Assembly (NCBI GenBank): GCA_015486775.1
Contig: WFRA01000376.1
Span: 1-14,338, forward strand
DNA: 14,338 bases
Origin: Kiritimatiellales bacterium
GTDB lineage: Bacteria > Verrucomicrobiota > Kiritimatiellia > Kiritimatiellales > Pontiellaceae
Direction of reading: 5' to 3'
Numbering within the stretch: position 1 is the stretch's first letter; the number at the start of each line of letters is the position of its first letter. Positions 7,976 to 14,338 of the stretch are shown one piece after another. The translations under genes and the position numbers were made by a program. The notes below the pieces were generated by a model that did not search any database, was not told where the DNA came from, and saw nothing but the letters and a program-made list of their open reading frames with translations.

Positions 7976-8212
7976 ATGAAAAATGTTGTGAAATGTCATA
8001 TCAAGAAGGGCGATACCGTTATCGTGATCGCTGGCGACGACAAGGGAAAGTCCGGCAAGGTGCTCCAGATCGTTCCGCAGAGTGGGCGAGCCTTGGTCGA
8101 AGGTGTGAATTTTGTAAAGAAGCACATGCGCAAATCCGACGACCACCCTCAGGGCGGAGTGGTCGAGATGGAAGCGGGCATTGCACTCTCTAATCTGAAG
8201 GTATCCGAGTAA
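7976..8212 (+). CDS. rplX: 50S ribosomal protein L24
   Basis: L24 is an assembly initiator for the 50S subunit and lies near the tunnel exit. An open frame can be read from TTG 7970, but the Shine-Dalgarno GGGAGG (7962-7967) is only 2 nt from that codon and 8 nt from ATG 7976. I therefore place the start at 7976, giving 78 residues ([12 protein letters not shown]...). The KOW motif is clear: [23 protein letters not shown] (about 10-32), then [15 protein letters not shown] perfect palindrome begins 3 nt after the stop and precedes rplE. Confidence 0.95.
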   Translation: MKNVVKCHIKKGDTVIVIAGDDKGKSGKVLQIVPQSGRALVEGVNFVKKHMRKSDDHPQGGVVEMEAGIALSNLKVSE

Positions 8213-8214
8213 CC

Positions 8215-8231
8215 GTTCCAGGGTTTGGAAC
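8215..8231. repeat. Palindrome after rplX, same family as the rpsG-fusA repeat
   Basis: GTTCCA-GGGTT-TGGAAC forms a perfect 6-bp inverted repeat starting 3 nt after the rplX stop. Read on the minus strand it is GTTCCAAACCCTGGAAC, which matches the first rpsG-fusA copy (391-407) at 14 of 17 positions. A run of six T (8237-8242) follows after 5 nt and runs straight into the rplE Shine-Dalgarno GGAGG (8243-8247). The stem is A/T-G/C mixed and short, and downstream genes belong to the same pathway, so if it terminates at all it is probably partial. Function unknown. Confidence 0.6.
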
Positions 8232-8256
8232 AACAATTTTTTGGAGGACGGGTTCG

Positions 8257-8808
8257 ATGGTCCCAACTATGAAAACCAAGTACAAGGATGTAGTCGCGCC
8301 GGAGCTGGTAAAGTCCCAGGGCTACAAAAACAAGATGCAGGTGCCGAAGCTCGAGAAGATCGTGCTCAACCTCTGCGTCTCGACGGCTCACGACCGCGAT
8401 GCCCTGCAGGCGGTCGCTGACGACCTCGGCAAGATTTCCGGCCAGAAGGCGGTCATCACCAAGGCGAAGCTGAGCGTTTCGAACTTCAAGTTGCGCGAAG
8501 GGATGTCGATCGGCGCCAAGGTCACGCTGCGCGGCGACCGGATGTATGAATTCATGGATCGCCTCGTCAACGTGGCGCTGCCCCGGATTCGCGACTTCCG
8601 CGGAATCCCGGCCAAGTCGTTCGACGGCCAAGGCAACTATTCCATGGGATTGCAGGAGCAGACCGTGTTTCCTGAGATCGACCCGGACAAGGTGAAGAAA
8701 GTGCACGGTATGGACATCACGTTTGTGACAACGGCGAAAAGCGACGGGGAAGCCAGCGAGCTTCTCAAGCTGATGGGCATGCCGTTTGCCGCAGCGAGCA
8801 ATCAATAA
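8257..8808 (+). CDS. rplE: 50S ribosomal protein L5
   Basis: L5 binds 5S rRNA with L18 and L25 and contacts the P-site tRNA and S13 in the head. The 183-residue product is close to the typical 179-180. It begins [14 protein letters not shown] 8257 is 9 nt from GGAGG, whereas the second Met (8269) is too far, so the first is chosen. Recognisable elements are [38 protein letters not shown] (about 69-93), [10 protein letters not shown], and [20 protein letters not shown] followed by the [10 protein letters not shown] strand. It is followed by rpsH rather than rpsN. Confidence 0.97.
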   Translation: MVPTMKTKYKDVVAPELVKSQGYKNKMQVPKLEKIVLNLCVSTAHDRDALQAVADDLGKISGQKAVITKAKLSVSNFKLREGMSIGAKVTLRGDRMYEFMDRLVNVALPRIRDFRGIPAKSFDGQGNYSMGLQEQTVFPEIDPDKVKKVHGMDITFVTTAKSDGEASELLKLMGMPFAAASNQ

Positions 8809-8823
8809 GCGAAGGTAATCAAG

Positions 8824-9225
8824 ATGGTTTTAACGGATCCAATTGCTGATATGTTGACCCGCATTCGCAACGCGAATATGGCGGAAAAGAAAGTCGTGCA
8901 GATGCCGCACTCTAAGATGAAGAGCGAAATCGCGCGCTTGCTGAAATCGGAAGGTTTCATCAAGGACTACACCATGGAAAAGAGCGAGAGCGGCAAGAGC
9001 GTCCTCAATGTTTTCCTCAAATACAATGTCGATCGCGAACCGATCATCCAGGGGCTCCGCCGCATCAGCAAACCGAGCTGCCGGAAGTATGTGGCGTCGG
9101 ACGAAGTGCCGCGCGTCCTCGGCGGAATCGGTGTTGCCCTTTTGAGCACCTCCTCGGGGATCATGACCGACAACGAAGCCAGAAACCAGAAAATCGGGGG
9201 CGAAGTCCTCTGCTATATCTGGTAG
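8824..9225 (+). CDS. rpsH: 30S ribosomal protein S8
   Basis: S8 is a primary 16S rRNA-binding protein of the 30S central domain; in E. coli it also represses the spc operon by binding mRNA near rplE. The 133 residues contain [16 protein letters not shown] (5-20), the N-terminal rRNA-binding unit, and the C-terminal [20 protein letters not shown] with the family's STSxG motif, ending [14 protein letters not shown] precedes the ATG. The 15-nt gap after rplE leaves no room for rpsN, which usually lies here. Confidence 0.97.
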   Translation: MVLTDPIADMLTRIRNANMAEKKVVQMPHSKMKSEIARLLKSEGFIKDYTMEKSESGKSVLNVFLKYNVDREPIIQGLRRISKPSCRKYVASDEVPRVLGGIGVALLSTSSGIMTDNEARNQKIGGEVLCYIW

Positions 9226-9243
9226 GAAATTTAGGATCGAATT

Positions 9244-9780
9244 ATGTCTAGAATAGGAAAAGAACCAGTTTTGATCCCCGCCGGGGTTGTGGTCGAAGTG
9301 GCCGGGGCAACGGTTTCCGTGAAGGGATCTAAGGGGGAGCTCTCATACACGGCTCCCGCCTGCGTCGCCGTCAAGGTCGAAGACAATGCCGTCGTGGTTT
9401 CCCGCACGGATAACTCCCGGCATAGCGCCGCCATGTTCGGCACCGTCCGTAGCATCGTCAACAACATGGTGATCGGTGTGGACAAGGGCTACAAGAAGGA
9501 GCTTCTGATCGACGGCGTCGGCTACAAGGCGCAGCTGAAGGGGAAGGAACTTGTCCTCTCCCTCGGCTACTCCCACGACATCGACTTCGCCATTCCGGAC
9601 GGCATCCAGATCGCGGTCGATGGCGGAACCAAGGTGGCGATCGAAGGAATCGACAAGCAGTTGGTCGGGCAGGTGGCCGCGGCAATCCGCGACTTCTCCC
9701 CGGTCGAACCGTATAAGGGCAAGGGCGTACGCTACTCTGACGAGCAGATTCGCCGCAAGGAAGGCAAGGCGGTTGCATAA
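9244..9780 (+). CDS. rplF: 50S ribosomal protein L6
   Basis: L6 lies at the base of the L7/L12 stalk near the sarcin-ricin loop, where elongation factors bind. The 178-residue product has two repeated alpha-beta domains: MSRIGKEPVLIPAGV at the start, the mid-protein GTVRSIVNNMVIGVDKGYKKELLIDGVGYKAQ (about 67-98), and the signature close to the C-terminus, FSPVEPYKGKGVRYSDEQIRRKEGK. A weak TAGGA precedes the ATG. Its TAA stop shares one base with the rplR ATG (TAATG), so the two are translationally coupled. Confidence 0.97.
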   Translation: MSRIGKEPVLIPAGVVVEVAGATVSVKGSKGELSYTAPACVAVKVEDNAVVVSRTDNSRHSAAMFGTVRSIVNNMVIGVDKGYKKELLIDGVGYKAQLKGKELVLSLGYSHDIDFAIPDGIQIAVDGGTKVAIEGIDKQLVGQVAAAIRDFSPVEPYKGKGVRYSDEQIRRKEGKAVA

Positions 9781-10115
9781 TGAGTGTTAAGACAAAAAAA
9801 GATTTCAGGGTTCGCCGCCATCTGCGCGTGCGCAAGAAGGTGGCGGGAACGGCCGAGCGGCCCCGCATGGCGGTTTTCCGCTCCAACAAGCGCTTGTCGG
9901 TTCAGTTTATCGACGACAACGCCCGCGTCACCATTGCCGGTGCAGCGAGTGCTGGCAAGAACGCCGAGGCTGCCAAGGAGCTGGGTGCCAAGGCCGCCGA
10001 GCAGGCCATGGCCAAGGGCATCGAAAACGTCGTGTTCGACCGGGGCGGGTTCGCCTTTGGCACGAACCTCAAGGCTCTTGCCGACAGCGCCCGCGAAGCG
10101 GGCCTTAAATTCTAG
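9780..10115 (+). CDS. rplR: 50S ribosomal protein L18
   Basis: L18 binds 5S rRNA with L5 and anchors it to the central protuberance. The start ATG overlaps the rplF stop by one base. The product is 111 residues, somewhat short for the family (often 115-122). The basic N-terminus FRVRRHLRVRKKVAGTAERPRMAVFRSNKRLSVQFIDD and the C-terminal GIENVVFDRGGFAFGTNLKALADSAREAGLKF are intact, so the shortening lies in the middle loop after VTIAGAASAG. That loop is variable in the family, so I see no reason to doubt function. Confidence 0.96.
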   Translation: MSVKTKKDFRVRRHLRVRKKVAGTAERPRMAVFRSNKRLSVQFIDDNARVTIAGAASAGKNAEAAKELGAKAAEQAMAKGIENVVFDRGGFAFGTNLKALADSAREAGLKF

Positions 10116-10136
10116 GATATTCAAGGAGTTCCCTAC

Positions 10137-10688
10137 ATGGCAGAAGAACGTACAGAACGCAGGGGTCGTAACGACCGGAACAAGCGCAACGACCGCAGAG
10201 GCCGGGGCGATCGGAAGGATTTCAAGGAAAAATCCGAATTCGAAGAACGGGTCGTTCACATCAGCCGCAACTCGAAAGTGGTCAAGGGCGGCCGCCGGTT
10301 CAGCTTTGGTGCGTTGGTCGTCGTCGGGGATCGCAAGGGTCGCGTCGGCTACGGCCTCGGAAAAGCCGCCGAGGTGGCCGAGGCCATCCGCAAGGCCGGC
10401 GAAGTGGCCAAGCGCAATCTCTCCACGGTCACCATGCGCGGAACCACCCTGCCGCACGAATCCATCGGGAAATACAGCGGCGCGCAGGTGCTCATCCGTC
10501 CCGCCTCCGAAGGTACCGGGATCATTGCCGGCGGCCCGTGCCGCGCCGTGCTGGAGCTTGCCGGCGTCCGCGACGTGCTCGCAAAATCGCTGGGCAGCAA
10601 CAACCACCTGAACGTAACCAAGGCGACGCTCAAGGCGCTGGGACAACTCCGCACCCGCGAAGAAGCGCTTGCCGCCCGCAAGGGATAG
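10137..10688 (+). CDS. rpsE: 30S ribosomal protein S5
   Basis: S5 lies at the mRNA entry tunnel with S3 and S4 and affects decoding fidelity. AAGGAG precedes the ATG. The 183-residue protein has a charged, low-complexity N-terminal tail (about 1-34) rich in Arg, Asp, Asn and Glu. The S5 core then begins with [31 protein letters not shown], the [21 protein letters not shown] segment (68-87) and the C-terminal [24 protein letters not shown]. Tails of this kind occur in other bacteria, but the composition here is notable. No rpmD follows; rplO starts 24 nt downstream. Confidence 0.97.
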   Translation: MAEERTERRGRNDRNKRNDRRGRGDRKDFKEKSEFEERVVHISRNSKVVKGGRRFSFGALVVVGDRKGRVGYGLGKAAEVAEAIRKAGEVAKRNLSTVTMRGTTLPHESIGKYSGAQVLIRPASEGTGIIAGGPCRAVLELAGVRDVLAKSLGSNNHLNVTKATLKALGQLRTREEALAARKG

Positions 10689-10712
10689 TTTTTTCATCAA
10701 GAGGATTTAGTC

Positions 10713-11153
10713 ATGGATTTGCATACATTGCAGACAGCAGAAGGTTCCAAACATCGGAAGATCCGCCTGGGTCGCGGTCGCGCATCCGGCAAGGGGAAAA
10801 CCTCCGGACGGGGCCACAAGGGCCAGATGTCCCGCACCGGCAGCGTCCACAAGCCGCTGTTCGAGGGTGGGCAGATGCCGCTCGTCCGCAAGCTCCCTAA
10901 GCGCGGTTTCACCAACTTCACCCGCAAGACCATCGTTCCTGTGAACCTTGATGCGCTTTCGAAATTCGACAGCGGCACCGCGGTCACCATCGAACTCCTT
11001 CGGGAAAAGGGTCTGGTCAACGGCCGTTTCGACGGCGTGAAGATCTTGGGCAACGGAACCCTCGATAAACGCCTGAACGTCAAGGCCAGCGCCTTCTCCG
11101 CTTCGGCGAAGGAAAAGATCGAAGCCGCCGGTGGCACCTGCCAGACCGTATAA
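10713..11153 (+). CDS. rplO: 50S ribosomal protein L15
   Basis: L15 contacts many 23S rRNA segments and is a late-middle assembly protein. The 146-residue product has the Gly/Arg/Lys-rich N-terminal extension with RLGRGRASGKGKTSGRGHKGQ (about 18-38), FEGGQMPLVRKLPKRGF (50-66) and a globular C-terminal half with VKILGNGTLDKRLNVKASAFSASAKEKIEAAGG. AGAGGA precedes the ATG. It is placed as usual directly before secY (gap 23 nt), but rpmD, which normally sits between rpsE and this gene, is absent. Confidence 0.97.
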   Translation: MDLHTLQTAEGSKHRKIRLGRGRASGKGKTSGRGHKGQMSRTGSVHKPLFEGGQMPLVRKLPKRGFTNFTRKTIVPVNLDALSKFDSGTAVTIELLREKGLVNGRFDGVKILGNGTLDKRLNVKASAFSASAKEKIEAAGGTCQTV

Positions 11154-11176
11154 CCCCCCAAGAGGTTCCTGTTCCC

Positions 11177-12522
<1,346 letters not shown>

Positions 12523-12526
<4 letters not shown>

Positions 12527-13164
12527 CGGCGATTATCCTGTTGGGTCCTCCTGGAGCGGGCAAGGGAACCGTCGCCGAAGAGCTCGCGAGAAAGGGATAC
12601 GGGCACGTCTCCACCGGCGAGCTACTCCGCGAGCAGATCCGGCAAGAAACCCCGCTCGGCCTCGCCGCCAAGGAGCGTCTGGCGCACGGAAAATTTGTCT
12701 CCGACGAAATTGTGGTGGGCATGATCCGCGACTTGCTTGAACACGCCAAGGCCGGGCAAAAATTCCTCTTCGACGGCTTTCCTCGCACCATGGTGCAGGC
12801 GGAAGAGTTTGACCAGTTACTCCAATCTCTGGAAGGCACGCTCGACGAGGTGATTCTCCTCGAATGCCCCGACGACGTAATCGTCGCCCGCCTCTCCGGC
12901 CGCCGCGTCTGCCCGGTCTGTGGCGCGGTCTACCATGTCGAGCACAACCCTCCCGACACCCCGGGAATCTGCAATCTCGACGGCAGCGAGCTGAAGCTCC
13001 GCAAGGATGATGCCCCCGAAACCGTCAAGAAGCGCCTCCGGATCTACCGCGAACGGACCGCCCCCCTCATCGACTTCTACAAAAACAAGGGCTTGATCCA
13101 TGCCGTCGATGCCTCCCTTTCCATCGACCAGGTTCGCCGCGCGGTGATCGAACGCCTGGGCTAG
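12523..13164 (+). CDS. adk: Adenylate kinase (zinc-binding long form)
   Basis: Adenylate kinase converts ATP + AMP to 2 ADP in the cytosol and sets the adenylate balance. The 213-residue enzyme has the P-loop LLGPPGAGKGT (6-16), the AMP-binding STGELLREQI (30-39), FDGFPRT (83-89) and the LID region from about residue 126. The LID carries Cys130-x2-Cys133 and Cys150-x2-Asp153, the same four positions as the structural zinc ligands of Bacillus subtilis adenylate kinase, so a zinc-binding LID is expected. The gene overlaps secY by 4 nt (ATGA), implying coupled translation. secY-adk-map is a common order in bacteria. Confidence 0.97.
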
Positions 13165-13173
13165 GGAATCCAC

Positions 13174-13929
13174 ATGATTATCATAAAAAAACCGGCCCAG
13201 CTCGAAGCCATGCGCACCAGCGCAAAAAAGACCGCCACCATCCTTCATCGGGTCGCCGCCAAAGTCGCCCCCAGCGTCACCACCGGCGAACTCGATGATT
13301 ACGCCGCCGAACTTGCCCGCAAAGAAGATGGTATCTGCGCCTTCTACGGCTACCACGGATTCCCCGGACACATCTGCTGCTCCATCAACGAAGAGGTCGT
13401 CCACGGCATCCCCGGCAAGCGCACCATCCGCGACGGCGACATCGTTAGCATCGACTTCGGCCTCGACTTCGGCGGCTACGTTGGCGACACCGCCACCACC
13501 GTCGTTGCGGGCACCATCGATCCCGAATGGCAGCGCCTGCTCGACGTCACCCAAGAGTGCCTCGCCGCCGGGATCGCCAAAGCCGTCGAAGGCAACCGCC
13601 TCTCCGACATCTCTAACGCTGTCCAGATCCTCGCCGAAACCGCCGGCTTCTCCGTCGTGCGCGACTTTGTCGGCCACGGCATCGGCCGCGACCTGCACGA
13701 AGACCCGCAGATTCCCAACTACGGCCCGCCCGGCCGCGGCCCCGTCCTCAAGGCCGGCATGACGCTCGCCATCGAGCCCATGATCAATCTGGGGACGCAC
13801 AAAACCAAGACCCTCAAAGACGGCTGGACCGTCATTGCCCAGGATCGCCAGCCCTCCGCCCACTTCGAGCACACCGTCGCCGTCGGCAAGACCAAGGCCG
13901 AAATCCTCACACTTCCGGACCTTGGATAG
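13174..13929 (+). CDS. map: Methionine aminopeptidase, type I
   Basis: This metalloenzyme removes the initiator Met from nascent proteins at the ribosome exit. The 251-residue product has the type I catalytic domain with no N-terminal extension. Expected residues are all present: His77 (VVHGIP), the metal ligands Asp94 (SIDFG), Asp105 (VGDTAT), His168 (GHGIG), Glu201 (AIEPM) and Glu232 (HFEHTVAV), plus His175 in the DLHEDP segment. The ATG lies 9 nt after adk; GGGAA is a weak ribosome-binding site. In many genomes infA, rpmJ and the alpha operon follow; here the block ends, and no convincing terminator stem is visible after the stop. Confidence 0.97.
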   Translation: MIIIKKPAQLEAMRTSAKKTATILHRVAAKVAPSVTTGELDDYAAELARKEDGICAFYGYHGFPGHICCSINEEVVHGIPGKRTIRDGDIVSIDFGLDFGGYVGDTATTVVAGTIDPEWQRLLDVTQECLAAGIAKAVEGNRLSDISNAVQILAETAGFSVVRDFVGHGIGRDLHEDPQIPNYGPPGRGPVLKAGMTLAIEPMINLGTHKTKTLKDGWTVIAQDRQPSAHFEHTVAVGKTKAEILTLPDLG

Positions 13930-14063
13930 AAACGCCCCCGCCTCCTGCAGGCCTTCCGGAAAAAGCATATTTATGAGCTGAACACTCTTGTTTTTTCAAA
14001 GATTGGAAGAAGAAGAGACACAAGGCTCGCCTGCGAAAGCAAACCTGCTAGAATGCGTACTCC
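13930..14063. other. Non-coding stretch after map
   Basis: I see no gene here. It contains a CCTGCAGG palindrome and a TTCCGGAA palindrome shortly after the map stop, and a run of six T near 13991-13996. The only stem just before the T-run is GAG/CTC (3 bp), too weak to call an intrinsic terminator. The right end holds a possible extended -10 sequence (14046-14054). Confidence 0.5.
14046..14054 (+). promoter_or_regulatory. Possible extended -10 promoter element
   Basis: TGCTAGAAT reads as an extended -10 (TGn plus TAGAAT). There is no good -35 hexamer 16-18 nt upstream. It lies 9 nt before the ATG of the cas3-like relic, so a transcript would be nearly leaderless. It may be the surviving promoter of that gene or chance. 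Confidence 0.2.
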
Positions 14064-14246
14064 ATGCATTGCTATGCCCACAGCCGAGAGAACGAGTCCC
14101 CCGCAAACTGGTAGCCGCTGGAGGAATATCTCCAAAACGTCGCCCAACTCGCGTCAGAATTTGCCAAACCCTTCGGTGGGCAGGAATGGGCGCACCTTGC
14201 CGGCCTCTGGCATGATCTCGGGGAAAAGGTACTTCACTTCCGCTAG
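14064..14246 (+). pseudogene. Decayed N-terminus of a Cas3-type HD nuclease
   Basis: Translated from ATG 14064, the frame reads MHCYAHSRENESPANW, then TAG (14112-14114), then PLEEYLQNVAQLASEF and, near codons 42-53, EWAHLAGLWHDLG, ending at TAG 14244-14246. This pattern (YAHS start, W-x-PLEEHL helix, HLAGLWHDLGK core with the HD metal-binding pair) is that of the N-terminal HD nuclease domain of CRISPR-associated Cas3 proteins, which degrade target DNA in type I systems. The stop stands where Gln is common (CAG to TAG), and codon 22 is Tyr where the family usually has a His ligand. Similarity ends right after HDLG: the expected LGKYS-x-x-FQ continuation and everything beyond, including any helicase domain, is missing. 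It is clearly non-functional. The family call is from motif recognition, not a search; another HD hydrolase is less likely. Confidence 0.7.
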
Positions 14247-14252
14247 GCGGAA
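14238..14252. repeat. Perfect inverted repeat at the relic/minus-strand gene boundary
   Basis: TTCCGC-TAG-GCGGAA is a 6-bp perfect inverted repeat with a 3-nt loop; the loop is the last stop of the cas3-like frame. It lies 17 nt beyond the stop of the minus-strand gene. On neither strand is it followed by a good T-tract, so a terminator role for the minus-strand gene is possible but unproven. Confidence 0.35.
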
Positions 14253-14269
14253 AAAGGGGGCGGGTTGGA

Positions 14270-14338
14270 TCAGCGGTAGTTGACTTCCACGCGATAGGTT
14301 CCGGCGGAATTGGAGAGGGTGTTGGTGTAGCGGTTTTG
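14270..14338 (-). CDS. C-terminal fragment of an unidentified protein
   Basis: On the minus strand the frame is open from the window edge to TGA (complement of 14270-14272), giving 22 residues that end AGTYRVEVNYR. The alternating hydrophobic and polar pattern (TYRVEVNYR) suggests a closing beta-strand, as in secreted or surface beta-sandwich domains, but this is only a hint. The gene converges on the cas3-like relic. Too little is visible to name a family, and the frame could be fortuitous. Confidence 0.35.
   Translation of the reverse strand, partial: QNRYTNTLSNSAGTYRVEVNYR

Noticed and set aside
9732..10700. Minus-strand open frame antisense to rplR and rpsE
   Set aside because: Composition mirrors the opposite-strand ribosomal genes, with no motif and no ribosome-binding site.
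12817..13968. Long minus-strand open frame antisense to adk and map
   Set aside because: It is a shadow of GC-rich coding sequence: repetitive Gly/Ala/Val/Asp composition, no recognisable domain, and both + strand genes are certain.
13976..13998. Rho-independent terminator after map
   Set aside because: There is a T-run, but the preceding stem is only GAG/CTC, far too weak.
13930..14338. CRISPR array beside the cas3-like relic
   Set aside because: No regularly spaced direct repeats are present in this stretch.

Overview
The window is a bacterial chromosome segment (GC-rich, roughly 55-60% by eye) holding one long co-directional block of translation genes on the + strand. In order: the 3' end of rpsG, fusA, rpsJ, rplC, rplD, rplW, rplB, rpsS, rplV, rpsC, rplP, rpmC, rpsQ, rplN, rplX, rplE, rpsH, rplF, rplR, rpsE, rplO, secY, adk and map. 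This is the end of the str operon fused to the S10 and spc operons. Most gaps are 2-24 nt, and two junctions overlap (rplF/rplR by 1 nt, secY/adk by 4 nt), so the block is probably transcribed as one or a few long messages with translational coupling.

What is missing is informative. There is no tuf between fusA and rpsJ, no rpsN (S14) between rplE and rpsH, no rpmD (L30) between rpsE and rplO, and no infA-rpmJ-rpsM-rpsK-rpoA run after map. A direct fusA-rpsJ junction and the loss of L30 fit the Planctomycetes-Verrucomicrobia-Chlamydiae group. A Kiritimatiellota or Verrucomicrobiota-like organism is my best guess, but this is inference from gene order and protein style, not a database match.

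Only three gaps inside the block exceed 25 nt: rpsG-fusA, rpsS-rplV and rplX-rplE. Each holds an inverted repeat. The first and third carry copies of the same short palindrome, GTTCCA-N5-TGGAA, placed 1-3 nt after the upstream stop codon; the first has it as a 19-bp tandem pair. The second has an unrelated 7-bp stem.

After map the ribosomal block stops. About 130 bp without a recognisable gene is followed (14064-14246) by what reads as a decayed N-terminus of a Cas3-type HD nuclease. It has a YAHS start and an HLAGLWHDLG core, but carries an in-frame TAG and ends right after the HD motif. No CRISPR repeats or other cas genes lie in the window. The last 69 bases encode, on the minus strand, the C-terminal 22 residues of an unidentified protein converging on this relic. 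No new system is evident; the cas3 relic and the intergenic palindromes are the items most worth following up.
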